NCBI RefSeq assembly: GCF_002252625.1
Contig: NZ_NQKW01000001.1
Location: 124,001-188,000 of the forward strand
Origin: Synechococcus sp. 1G10
GTDB taxonomy: Bacteria; Cyanobacteriota; Cyanobacteriia; PCC-6307; Cyanobiaceae
Direction: 5' to 3'
DNA length: 64,000 nt
Shown piece by piece: positions 56,195 through 64,000 of the stretch. Numbering within the stretch: position 1 is the first letter of the stretch; the number at the start of each line of letters is the position of its first letter. The translations under genes were made by a program, and so were the position numbers. The notes below the pieces were generated by a model. It did not search any database and was not told the origin of the DNA. It saw only the letters and a list, made by a program, of their open reading frames with translations.

Positions 56195-58215
56195 CGGGCC
56201 TCCAGCCGCAGCAGATCGGAGAGGGAATCCACCTGCTGGACCTGAACCGTGAGCGCATCCCCTGGCTGACACGACTCCGGAGCCCGCACGGCCTGATCCA
56301 TCGCCAGGGCCTCCAGATGCACCAGGGCCAGGCGGTCCTGGGGCCGCAACCAGCGCAGGAAGATCGCCTGCCAGCGCTCACCCCGGTGCTGCTCGAACCA
56401 GACCTGCTGCCAGTGGCGCTGGTCCTCTCGACTGATCTGGATCCCTTCGCGAATCACCGGATCGAGCTCCTTCAGCAGCTCCTCCATCTGGGTTGCCTCA
56501 AGGGGCTCCTGACCGGCTGATCTGGCGGCCAGCTGCCGCTGGGCCACCAGATCGGCGTAGCGACGAATCGGCGAGGTGACCTGCACATAGGCCGGCAGCC
56601 CCAGGCTGAAATGGGGGCTGACCACAGCGCTGGTACTGCCGCGGCTGAGGCAGCGGCGCAGGGCCGCGTGGCGGACGGGTCCATCCGGAAGGGCCTGGAG
56701 TTCACTCTCGGGCGGCAACTCACTCACCGGTTGGCCACGGAACGGCATGGCCAGGCCCAGCTCGGAGGCATGAGAAGCCACCACCGAACCCGTGAGGATC
56801 ATCGCTTCGGCCACCAGGGCCCGCGCCGGCGAGGGATCGGTGATCTCCAGTTCGGCGTCGTCACCCTTGCAGCGGATCCGTCCTTCGCTCTGCTCCATCG
56901 AGAGAGCCCCCTGGGCCTCACGCCAGCGGCGGCGGCGCTCGAGCAGCCGCTGCAGCTGGGCCAGGTCGGGTTCCTCGGGCGGAGCCAGATCGATCAGGGC
57001 ATCACCATCGTTGTAGGTGAGGCGGTAGGTGGGGCGAATCCAGCTGCGCACGAGCTCATGGCGGGCCACGCTGCCGTCTTCGGCCAGCTCCATCGCACAG
57101 CTCCAGGCGGCGCAGCGCTGCCCCTGGCGCAGGCTGAAGGGACCAACCGCCAGGGGCAAGGGAAACATCGGCACCACCCCTGAAGCCAGATAGAGGCTGG
57201 AGGCCCGTCGTCTGGCCTCCAGATCGAGAGGAGAGCCGCTCGCCACCAGCCGCCCCGGATCGGCGATGTGAACCCACATTCGCCAGCCGCCGCCAGCCAG
57301 CGACTCCAGCGCAATGGCGTCATCGATCTCCTCGGTATCGGCGTCATCGATGGTGTAGCTCCGCAGGGCGGTGAGATCCCGGCGGCTCCCATCTCCGGGC
57401 TGCTCCAGCTCGGCCTGGGCCAGCAGCCTCTCGGCGTCCTCCAGCAGGGCTGAATCAAACCCCTGCTCCCAGACGCTGCTGCGCAGGGAAGGGAGGGCAT
57501 GGGGCTGCCACTGGCCTAGGTCAACCAGCAGGCGGCGCACCGGACCGGGTTCGATGGCGCAGTGGGCCGCCTGCAGACCGCGGCGCAGCTCAGGATCGGG
57601 AAGCTCCACGATCTCGCCGCCGGCGAAGGCCAGCAACTGCTGCAACTGCCTGGTCTGGGCGGGATCGAGCTCAGCAGGATTCAGGGGGGTGCGCTGGCGC
57701 AGCAGGTCGTGCCAGTGCTGCAGGCGCCGCTCGTCCAGCACCTGACGGCGGCGATCGTGGCGAAGCTGGCGCAGATCGTGCAGCGAACGGGGGTGCACCC
57801 TGCCCTGACGCCAGCGGAACAGGTGCTGCTCGCCCTGCTGCAACCAGCACCAGCAGGCGGCCCGCACAGCTGGACTGTCAGCGCCTGCCACCAGCTCAGT
57901 GAATTCGTCAAGGCCGATCCCCTCCTCAGAGGGTGCCTCGACAAGCAAAAGCCAGGCCGCGCCGAGATCACGGCGGCCCGGGGATGCAGCCGCCAAGGCG
58001 GAAGGCTCCAGCTGCCAGGGCGGCTGATCCAGCCGTGTCGGCGGCTCGTGGACCCCTGGCAAGGCAGCCAGCAGATCGATCTGCCGCATCGGGATGGTCT
58101 GGGACTTACCGTCCCAGCCGGCCCTGAGGCGGGCACGGCTGCCAGTGATGGCCTCGATCAGGGCCAGTTCAGGCCCCTTCGAGCCGATCAGACCGACCAG
58201 ATCACCTGGTTGCAA
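56191..58215 (-). CDS. RNase II/R-family exoribonuclease
   Basis: A 674-residue RNB-domain 3'-5' exoribonuclease. The catalytic motif YTIDDADTEEIDDAIAL (about residues 286-302) with clustered Asp residues is present, then VHIADPGRLV, ASSLYLASGVVPMFPLPLAVG, and VTSPIRRYADLVAQRQL. A degenerate cold-shock/S1 part is at the N- and C-termini. TTG start 58213-58215. It follows rpmG and rpsR on the minus strand, as is common in cyanobacteria. Confidence 0.92.
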   Translation of the reverse strand: MQPGDLVGLIGSKGPELALIEAITGSRARLRAGWDGKSQTIPMRQIDLLAALPGVHEPPTRLDQPPWQLEPSALAAASPGRRDLGAAWLLLVEAPSEEGIGLDEFTELVAGADSPAVRAACWCWLQQGEQHLFRWRQGRVHPRSLHDLRQLRHDRRRQVLDERRLQHWHDLLRQRTPLNPAELDPAQTRQLQQLLAFAGGEIVELPDPELRRGLQAAHCAIEPGPVRRLLVDLGQWQPHALPSLRSSVWEQGFDSALLEDAERLLAQAELEQPGDGSRRDLTALRSYTIDDADTEEIDDAIALESLAGGGWRMWVHIADPGRLVASGSPLDLEARRRASSLYLASGVVPMFPLPLAVGPFSLRQGQRCAAWSCAMELAEDGSVARHELVRSWIRPTYRLTYNDGDALIDLAPPEEPDLAQLQRLLERRRRWREAQGALSMEQSEGRIRCKGDDAELEITDPSPARALVAEAMILTGSVVASHASELGLAMPFRGQPVSELPPESELQALPDGPVRHAALRRCLSRGSTSAVVSPHFSLGLPAYVQVTSPIRRYADLVAQRQLAARSAGQEPLEATQMEELLKELDPVIREGIQISREDQRHWQQVWFEQHRGERWQAIFLRWLRPQDRLALVHLEALAMDQAVRAPESCQPGDALTVQVQQVDSLSDLLRLEAR

Positions 58216-58249
58216 ACGCCGTGCTCCGCAAGGGCAGGGGAAGGGCCGC

Positions 58250-58471
58250 TCAGCCTTCGGGATTCACGAAGGGGAGCAGCGCCACAATCCTGGCCCGCTT
58301 GACGGAATTGGTGAGATCGCGCTGCTGCTTGGCAGTGAGACCGGAAAGGCGACGAGGAAGGATCTTGCCGCGCTCGGTGATGAACTTCTTGAGCAGATCG
58401 ACGTCCTTGTAGTCGATCGGATCACCGGGCTTGATCGGTGAAAGGCGCTTCTTGAAAAAGGAACTGGACAT
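58250..58471 (-). CDS. rpsR: 30S ribosomal protein S18
   Basis: A 73-residue S18: [60 protein letters not shown]-type sequence in full, with the RNA-binding basic patch. Stands 73 bp below rpmG and 34 bp above the exoribonuclease gene, all on the minus strand. Confidence 0.97.
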   Translation of the reverse strand: MSSSFFKKRLSPIKPGDPIDYKDVDLLKKFITERGKILPRRLSGLTAKQQRDLTNSVKRARIVALLPFVNPEG

Positions 58472-58544
58472 GGGTTGGCGGAAACGGACGGGGAACGGAA
58501 GGACGAGCTGCTGGCTCAGTGCCGAGGGCTATGACCCGGTGACC

Positions 58545-58739
58545 TCACTTGATCTCTTTGTGGACCGTGCTCTTGTTGCAGTGAGGGCAGAATTTCTTCA
58601 GCTCCAGCCGTTCAGTGGTGTTGCGGCGATTCTTCTGGGAGGTGTACCGGGACACCCCAGGAGAGCGCTTGGCGGGATTGGACCGGCATTCGGTGCACTC
58701 GAGAGTGATCACGATCCGGACGCCCTTGTTCTTGGCCAT
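58545..58739 (-). CDS. rpmG: 50S ribosomal protein L33
   Basis: A 64-residue L33 of the zinc-binding type, with CTEC and CPHC cysteine pairs and the basic [12 protein letters not shown] segment. The ATG at 58737-58739 begins the canonical [11 protein letters not shown]; the open frame extends upstream but is not part of the protein. First gene of an rpmG-rpsR-exoribonuclease unit; divergent from pheT. The spacer holds a GATCCTTAGGATC palindrome (58814-58826). Confidence 0.96.
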   Translation of the reverse strand: MAKNKGVRIVITLECTECRSNPAKRSPGVSRYTSQKNRRNTTERLELKKFCPHCNKSTVHKEIK

Positions 58740-58849
58740 AAGAAGGACGTGCGCCGCTTGATGCGAGGCGTAATGACAATCCGACACCCTACCCCGCCGT
58801 CCCCCGGCATTCCGATCCTTAGGATCTGGGCCTCGATTGATGCAGGCGG

Positions 58850-61336
58850 ATGCGGGTCTCGCTCCAGTGGTTGCGGGAACTTGTCTCCTGTGATGGACCG
58901 GTTCATGAGCTCGCCGAGCGCCTCTCGATCGCCGGCTTCGAGGTGGAGGCGATCGATGACCTCGCCAGTCAGGCTGAGGGCGTGGTCGTCGGTTACGTGG
59001 AGGTCAGGCAGCCCCACCCCGATGCCGACCGGCTGAGCGTCTGTCAGCTGCGGGTGGGCCCTGCAGGCTCGGACGTCCCGTTGCTCCAGGTGGTCTGCGG
59101 GGCCGCCAACGTTCGCGCCGGAATCCATGTGCCCGTGGCCCTGGTGGGAGCCCATCTGAGTGCCGTTGATCTGACCATCCAGGCCAGCGAACTTCGGGGC
59201 GTGGCCAGCACGGGAATGATCTGCTCCCTCAAGGAACTGGGTCTGGCCGACAGCTCCGATGGCATCGCCGTGCTCGATGAGCTCATGGAGGCAGTACCCC
59301 CGCTGGGAACCCCGGTGGCAGCAGCCCTCGGCCTCGACGACCAGGTGCTGGAGCTGGCGATCACAGCCAACCGCCCCGATGGGCTCTCGATGCTGGGCAT
59401 CGCCCGGGAAGTGGCCGCTCTCACCGGCGGCCAGCTCAGCCTGCCCCCCGCCGCGCCGGTGATCCCCGCTGAGCCGCTGCCGGTGAATCCGGCCAGCGCG
59501 GCGGCGATCGAAACTGGCGGCCTGTTCAGCCTCACGGCCCTCACGGGGGTGCGTGTGCAGCCCTCCCCCGCCTGGCTGCAACGTCGCCTGGAGCGGGCCG
59601 GCCTGCGGCCGATCAACAACGTGGTCGACATCACCAACCTGGTGATGCTGGAAACAGGTCAGCCCCTGCATGCCTTCGATCAGGGCCGGTTGGCCGCGCT
59701 GGGGGGGCGTCCGGCCGATTCGGCGGCAGATTCGGTGGCCGATCCGGCGGACCTCGGGCTGCGCTGCGCCCATGCAGCTGAGGCCTTTGATGCCCTTGAT
59801 GGCTCCAGCCACCAGCTCAGCCCCGAAGCGCTGGTGGTGACCTACGCCAACCAGCCGATCGCCCTGGCCGGGGTGATCGGCGGCGCTGGATCGGCGGTGC
59901 AATCAGACACCGAGACCCTGTGGCTGGAAGCGGCGATGTTCAGCGCCGAGGCCGTCCGCCGCAGTGCCCGCAGCGTGGGCCTGCGCACCGACGCCAGCGC
60001 CCGCTTCGAGAAAGGACTCCCCCGCGAGGTCACCCTGTTGGCCGCCGACCGGGCCGTGCAGCTTCTCCAAAGCCTGGCGGGCGCCCAGGTGCAGGGACGC
60101 TGGCTGCACCAGCGCCCCCATCAGCCGGCCGATCCCCTGCGCCTGCGCGGCGATGCCCTTCACAACCTGCTCGGTCCGGTGCTGGTCGACGGCCAGGAGG
60201 AAGATCTGGCCGACGGGCGCATTGAGCAGACCCTCACTGCCCTGGGCTGCAGCCTGCAGGCCGATGAAGAGGGCTGGCTGGTGACGGTGCCGCCGTCACG
60301 ATCGATGGACCTCACCCGGGAGGTGGATCTGATCGAAGAGGTGGCCAGGCTCGTGGGCTACGACCACTTCGCCAGCCACCTGCCCGACCCGATCGAACCG
60401 GGCGGGCTCGAGGCTGGCCAGCAGGCGGAGCGTTGGCTGAGGCAGGCGCTCTGTCAGGCAGGTCTGCAGGAAACCTGTGCCTTCTCGCTGGTGCCTGCCC
60501 AGGGGTTGATGGAGCATTCGCCACGACTCGGGCTCACCAATCCACTGCTCACCGACTACGGCCATCTGCGCGACAGCCTGCTCGATGAATTGCTGCTGGC
60601 GGCCCGCCGGAACCTGCAGGCCTCGATGCCTGGTTTCTGGGCCTTCGAGATCGGCCGTGTCTTTCAGATCGAGTCGGGCAGCCTGATCGAGCGCAGCGAA
60701 CTGGCAGGGTTGCTCTGCGGCGAGCGACGCTCGGAACTCTGGAGCAGCGCCGGCAAGGGGCGCAGCCCCGACTACTTCGAAGCCCGCGGTGTTCTGCAGC
60801 GGGCCCTGGATGCCCTGAAGATCCCCTGCGAGGACCGGGCCACCAGCAACCACCCCCTGCTCCACCCCGGTCGGGCCGCCGAGCTGCTGGTGGAGGGCCG
60901 CGTGGCCGGCTGGTTCGGCCAGCTCCATCCCGAGCGGGCGGAGGCCCTTGATCTGCCGGAGGCCACCCACCTGTTCCAGCTCGCCCTGACACCGCTGCTC
61001 AGCGCCGCCACCCGGCGCAACCGCTGGCAGCCGGCCTTCGCCCCCTTCGCCACCGTGCCGGCCTCCGAGCGCGACCTGGCGCTGGTGGTGCCCGATGCCG
61101 TCACCGCCGCCCAGCTGCTGAGCGCGATCCGCAAGGCGGGCAAACCCCTGCTTGAGTCAGCGGAGCTGATCGACCGCTACCAGGGCAGCCAGGTGGAGGC
61201 GGGCAACGCCAGCCAGGCCTTCCGCCTGCGCTACCGCGACGCCCGCCGCACCCTCACCGAGTCGGAGGTGGAGCAGGCCCACACGAAGATCCTGGGCGCC
61301 CTTGAAAAGCAGTTCGGAGCCGCGAGGCGCACCTAG
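58850..61336 (+). CDS. pheT: Phenylalanyl-tRNA synthetase beta subunit
   Basis: An 828-residue PheT: B1/tRNA-binding OB domain ([49 protein letters not shown]), B3/B4 editing domain ([35 protein letters not shown]), catalytic-like core and C-terminal ferredoxin-like anticodon domain ([22 protein letters not shown]). An Ala/Asp-rich insertion made of 12-bp repeats sits near residue 286 in the B3/4 domain. ATG 58850. Ends 29 bp before the convergent rlmD. Confidence 0.96.
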   Translation: MRVSLQWLRELVSCDGPVHELAERLSIAGFEVEAIDDLASQAEGVVVGYVEVRQPHPDADRLSVCQLRVGPAGSDVPLLQVVCGAANVRAGIHVPVALVGAHLSAVDLTIQASELRGVASTGMICSLKELGLADSSDGIAVLDELMEAVPPLGTPVAAALGLDDQVLELAITANRPDGLSMLGIAREVAALTGGQLSLPPAAPVIPAEPLPVNPASAAAIETGGLFSLTALTGVRVQPSPAWLQRRLERAGLRPINNVVDITNLVMLETGQPLHAFDQGRLAALGGRPADSAADSVADPADLGLRCAHAAEAFDALDGSSHQLSPEALVVTYANQPIALAGVIGGAGSAVQSDTETLWLEAAMFSAEAVRRSARSVGLRTDASARFEKGLPREVTLLAADRAVQLLQSLAGAQVQGRWLHQRPHQPADPLRLRGDALHNLLGPVLVDGQEEDLADGRIEQTLTALGCSLQADEEGWLVTVPPSRSMDLTREVDLIEEVARLVGYDHFASHLPDPIEPGGLEAGQQAERWLRQALCQAGLQETCAFSLVPAQGLMEHSPRLGLTNPLLTDYGHLRDSLLDELLLAARRNLQASMPGFWAFEIGRVFQIESGSLIERSELAGLLCGERRSELWSSAGKGRSPDYFEARGVLQRALDALKIPCEDRATSNHPLLHPGRAAELLVEGRVAGWFGQLHPERAEALDLPEATHLFQLALTPLLSAATRRNRWQPAFAPFATVPASERDLALVVPDAVTAAQLLSAIRKAGKPLLESAELIDRYQGSQVEAGNASQAFRLRYRDARRTLTESEVEQAHTKILGALEKQFGAARRT

Positions 61337-61365
61337 AGCTGGTCCGTTCTCGCCACCCCAATGGC

Positions 61366-62766
61366 TCAGGTCGCGGGAGTTTCCCAGGTGCGTTCCAGCA
61401 CGGCGAGCGCCTCCACGTGCTGGGTCTGGGGAAAGAAGTCGATGGGCTGAACCCGCAACAGACGCAGGGTTCCCGGGGCCGTGAGCCTGGCCAGGTCGCG
61501 CGCCAGGGTGGCGGGGTTGCAGCTCAGGTAAGCCACCCGCTCGGGCGGGGCAGCCAGAATCGCTTCGCAGACCCGCTCCGGCAAACCCTTGCGGGGCGGA
61601 TCCAGCAGCAGCCCATGGGCTCCTTCCAGGGCTTCGGGCAGAGCCAGAGCCACATCAGCGGCCTCGAGGATCAGACCATTGAGCCCGTTGAGTCCGGCAT
61701 TGAGCCGGGCCTGCTCCACGCTGGAGGGGTGTTGCTCAAGACCCAGCACCCGAGCACCGGCGGCGGCCAGGGGCAGGCTGAACGTGCCGATGCCGCAGTA
61801 GGCATCGACGAGGCGGCGACCAGGGGCCGGGAGGAGGGCCTCGATCAGCAGGGGCACCAGGCGCTCGGCCTGGGCGGTGTGCACCTGAAAGAAGGTATCG
61901 GGACCGATCCGGATCTCGAGGCCCGCGAAGCTGTCGTTCAGCCATGGACGACCGGCGATCTCGAGGGTCCGCGGCCCCATCAGGGTGTTGGTGGGCAGGG
62001 GCTGGATGTTGAGGCCAACGCCCACCAGCTCAGGCCAGCGCTCCATCCAGATCTCCGCCATGGCCGCCAGGTCGGGCAGGTCACTGTGGCTGCTGATCAG
62101 CGTGAGCAGCACCTCACCGCTGTGGTGCCCGACGCGCAGGGCCAGGTGGCGAAGGCCGCCGCCCTCGGTGAGATCCACATCCACAGGCCAGTCGCTCTGC
62201 TCCAGGTCGCGTTTGAGCGGAGCGATCAGGCCATCGATGCGGGGATCGAGCACCGGGCAGCGATTCATGTTCACGATCCGGTGGGTGCCGCTGCGGTAGA
62301 AACCCGCCCGCAGTTGCCCATCGGGACAGCGCTCCAGGGGAATCGTGGTGCGGTTGCGGTAGCCAAGGGGAGTGGCTGAGGCCAGGATGGGCTCCACCTC
62401 AAGCGTCTGTCCGCCGATGCGGCGCAGAGCCTGCTGGACCAGGTCCTGCTTCCAGGCCAGCTGGGCCTGGTCGCTGAGGTGCTGCACGCCGCAGCCGCCG
62501 CAGTCGGAGGCAAGGATGCAGGGGGGCTGGCGACGCTCGGGGGCGTCGTTGTGACGCTCCAGCGGATGGGCCACCAGATGGCGCTGGGCCTTGTGGTGCA
62601 CCCGGGCACGCACTCGCTCCCCCGGCAAGGCATCGGGCACGAAAACCACCAGGTCGGGAGCCGTCTCCTCATGGGAGGCGATGCGCGCCACACCCTGGCC
62701 GTGATGGTTCAGGCCGGAAATGCACAGATCCAGGTCCGTTCCTGGGACCGGCAAAGGAAGTCCCAT
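61366..62766 (-). CDS. rlmD: 23S rRNA (uracil-1939-C5)-methyltransferase
   Basis: About 466 residues from ATG 62764-62766. N-terminal TRAM-like OB domain (LDLCISGLNHHGQGVARI), Fe-S cysteines in PPCILASDCGGCGVQH plus NRCPVLD, SAM motif VDAYCGIGTFSLPLA, and catalytic Cys in AYLSCNPATLARDL. RlmD makes m5U1939 in 23S rRNA. The frame is open to TTG 62796, an alternative start. Divergent from apcD. Confidence 0.92.
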   Translation of the reverse strand: MGLPLPVPGTDLDLCISGLNHHGQGVARIASHEETAPDLVVFVPDALPGERVRARVHHKAQRHLVAHPLERHNDAPERRQPPCILASDCGGCGVQHLSDQAQLAWKQDLVQQALRRIGGQTLEVEPILASATPLGYRNRTTIPLERCPDGQLRAGFYRSGTHRIVNMNRCPVLDPRIDGLIAPLKRDLEQSDWPVDVDLTEGGGLRHLALRVGHHSGEVLLTLISSHSDLPDLAAMAEIWMERWPELVGVGLNIQPLPTNTLMGPRTLEIAGRPWLNDSFAGLEIRIGPDTFFQVHTAQAERLVPLLIEALLPAPGRRLVDAYCGIGTFSLPLAAAGARVLGLEQHPSSVEQARLNAGLNGLNGLILEAADVALALPEALEGAHGLLLDPPRKGLPERVCEAILAAPPERVAYLSCNPATLARDLARLTAPGTLRLLRVQPIDFFPQTQHVEALAVLERTWETPAT

Positions 62767-62863
62767 CGGGATCGGAGCGCTTTGGACGTTGAGCAAACCC
62801 TAGATGCAAAGGGGCGTTACATCTGAAGACGTCCTTCGGCGCGGGGCTTCCCGGATCGATAAA

Positions 62864-62892
62864 CTCATCAAGCGCCTGGATTCCTTGATGAG
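62864..62892 (+). promoter_or_regulatory. Hairpin sequestering the apcD start codon
   Basis: CTCATCAAG (62864-62872) and CTTGATGAG (62884-62892) form a perfect 9-bp inverted repeat with an 11-nt loop. The second arm contains the apcD ATG (62888-62890), so in the mRNA the start codon would be base-paired. No clear ribosome site lies in the loop. This could be a translational control element; it is a sequence observation, with function inferred. Confidence 0.55.
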
Positions 62893-63382
62893 CGTCGTTC
62901 GGGATCTGATCCTCCAAGCCGATGATCAGCTGCGGTATCCCAGCGGCGGAGAGCTCCGCTCGATGGCGCAGTACCTCTCAGGCGGTCCCCAGCGCATCCG
63001 CGTGGCCAGGGCCTTGACAGAAAACGAGAAAAAGATCGTCGACGAGGCCGCGCGCCTGCTTTTCACCCGCAAGCCTGAGTACGTCGCCCAGGGCGGCAAT
63101 GCCTACGGCCAGAAGCAGCGGGCCCAGTGCCTGCGCGATTTCAGCTGGTATCTGCGTCTGGTCACCTACGGCGTACTGGCAGGAAGCACCGAGAAGATCC
63201 AGGAAATCGGCCTCAACGGGGCCCGTGAGATGTACAACAGCCTCGGCGTGCCCATGGCCGGCATGGTCGAGAGCATGCGAGCCCTGAAGGAAGCCTCTCT
63301 GGTCCTGCTCGGCACCGATGATGCCGCCAGCGCTTCCCCTTACTTCGACTATCTGATCCAGGGCATGCAGACCCCTCTCTGA
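62888..63382 (+). CDS. apcD: Allophycocyanin alpha-B subunit (terminal emitter)
   Basis: A 164-residue phycobiliprotein. Chromophore Cys81 in [38 protein letters not shown] and [36 protein letters not shown] and the ending [12 protein letters not shown] are ApcD-like rather than ApcA, ApcB or ApcF. ApcD is a low-energy subunit in the phycobilisome core that passes excitation mainly to photosystem I. The frame is open upstream to 62804, but homology places the start at ATG 62888, which lies inside a hairpin. A GTTACAT half-site (62816-62822), like one half of HLR1, is upstream. Confidence 0.95.
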   Translation: MSVVRDLILQADDQLRYPSGGELRSMAQYLSGGPQRIRVARALTENEKKIVDEAARLLFTRKPEYVAQGGNAYGQKQRAQCLRDFSWYLRLVTYGVLAGSTEKIQEIGLNGAREMYNSLGVPMAGMVESMRALKEASLVLLGTDDAASASPYFDYLIQGMQTPL

Positions 63383-63910
63383 GCCCGGGGACAGCAGCAG
63401 CATTTTTTTTGATTTTGCTACGGCCGACTGAAGGCCGGAGTGGTTGATCGCGCTGAATGAGCTCGACCAGCTGACCCATCCGTCTCATTCTGGCCCAGGC
63501 ATGAGTCCTGAATCTTGGCGCGCATGAGACGCTCGGGATTCATTTCAGAGCTCACCTGCTGGCAGCCCCTGGCTCTCGAACATCGTGACCAGCCCCTGCC
63601 AACCCGCAACGCTGCCCTGGATCCCGTCAAGGTCATCTCAGGATGGACCCGAACTGGGCCACAGAGCGGGACCCACGCGAGACTACAGAGAGCGCTCAAA
63701 CAGCATGAATCTTCCGCCAGAAGCGCTGGCTGGACAGCAACAGTTCAACCTGACTCCTGCAGCCAAGCTGTTCGTCTGCGGATGCGCAGGGGAGCACTCA
63801 TGGCATTCATCCGTGTCGCATTTCGAGACTAATTATGGGTCCTGAACTAGACACGGAAGTCCCAACCGAGACCTAAGTCTGGTCTAGACATGCCTCTCAT
63901 CTGAGAAGGC
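63383..63910. other. Non-coding region after apcD with no recognised gene
   Basis: Open frames here (for example plus 63515-63832 and minus 63418-63699) give protein sequences with no family resemblance and irregular composition, so I do not call them genes. A T8 run at 63403-63410 after CAGCAGCAGCA, with only a weak AGCA/TGCT stem, may end apcD transcription. The rest holds nothing I can identify. Confidence 0.5.
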
Positions 63911-64000
63911 ATGGAAGACATGGAAGAAGCTGAATTCGGGTCTGGCTTCGTTTCGGGTCTGGCTCCGTCTCAATTTGGCTTCGTCTCAATCTGGCCCCGT
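63911..64000 (+). CDS. Possible start of an unknown gene running off the right edge
   Basis: From ATG 63911 the frame is open for 30 codons to the window end (MEDMEEAEFGSGFV, then SGLAPSQFGFVSIWPR). GAGAAGG lies just upstream (63903-63909); it is closer to ideal spacing for the second ATG at 63920. The sequence overlaps a tandem repeat, so the open frame may be fortuitous. No family recognised. Confidence 0.25.
   Translation, partial: MEDMEEAEFGSGFVSGLAPSQFGFVSIWPR
63935..64000 (+). repeat. Degenerate 16-17 bp tandem repeat at the window edge
   Basis: Four adjacent copies: 63935-63951 and 63952-63968 (17 bp, TTCGGGTCTGGCTTCGT and TTCGGGTCTGGCTCCGT, one difference), then 63969-63984 and 63985-64000 (16 bp, CTCAATTTGGCTTCGT and CTCAATCTGGCCCCGT). 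All share TNTGGCNNCGT. The array reaches the end of the window, so its full length is unknown. Confidence 0.7.

Noticed and set aside
58814-58826. GATCCTTAGGATC palindrome between rpmG and pheT as an operator
   Set aside because: Short and based on common GATC-type words; without conservation data it is not better than chance, though it may include a -10-like TAGGAT.
63515-63832. Plus-strand 105-codon frame after apcD
   Set aside because: No family resemblance, no ribosome site, and competing frames of similar length on the other strand; treated as non-coding.

Overview
The window is GC-rich, densely coding chromosomal DNA from an oxygenic cyanobacterium of the Cyanobium/Synechococcus (alpha-cyanobacterial) type. 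The evidence is psbA (D1), apcD (phycobilisome terminal emitter), an NdhD subunit, psb32, pxcA, a CCB2-like cytochrome b6f assembly factor, Ycf51, the phylloquinone genes menD/menB, a threonyl-tRNA synthetase that starts directly with the editing domain, and many small cyanobacterial DUF proteins (DUF760, DUF2605, DUF4332, DUF4336). I see no insertion sequence, prophage, CRISPR array or rRNA. Most genes look like vertically inherited core genes.

Layout. 1-1.7 kb: end of a CocE-type hydrolase, small proteins and ycf51 on the minus strand. 1.7-9.5 kb: a TamB/Tic236 protein, ROK kinase, proA, folB and a lipase on the plus strand. 9.5-17.2 kb: prlC, ndhD, thrB, glk and thrS on the minus strand. 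17.3-22.8 kb: small cyanobacterial proteins, a lysozyme-like protein, trpS and a DUF697 protein without a P-loop. 23-28 kb: psbA with a strong terminator, then mntC-mntA-mntB and a coupled DUF4336 gene. 28-32 kb: DUF760, lepB, menD-menB. 32-41 kb: cell envelope, glycogen and shikimate genes (L,D-transpeptidase, glgA, murF, glmU, mnmD, aroA, upp). 41-46 kb: a lumenal pentapeptide protein, a cobalamin riboswitch ahead of hupE-cobW, then purS-purQ and a 2-Cys peroxiredoxin. 46-54 kb: tRNA-Met(CAU), an M23 peptidase, trmL, cobU, pxcA, psb32, a CCB2-like gene, lptC, metG. 54-63.4 kb: an FAD oxidoreductase, RNase II/R, rpsR, rpmG, pheT, rlmD, apcD. The last 0.6 kb has no recognisable gene and ends in a short tandem repeat.

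Functional themes. Photosystem II recurs: D1, Psb32 and a manganese importer directly downstream of psbA. Cobalt/cobalamin supply links hupE and cobW (under a B12 riboswitch) with cobU. The envelope is served by TamB, LptC, MurF, GlmU, an L,D-transpeptidase, an M23 peptidase and LepB. Translational coupling by stop/start overlap (ATGA, GTGA, TTGA, TGATG) is very common.

The least explained signals are non-coding or very small: a 15-bp periodic array and stop/start-linked mini-ORFs between psbA and mntC; helically spaced ATGAAG repeats upstream of psbA; a perfect hairpin over the apcD start codon; and the tandem repeat at the right edge. I did not find a clear undescribed multi-gene system; these are the best candidates for new biology here.
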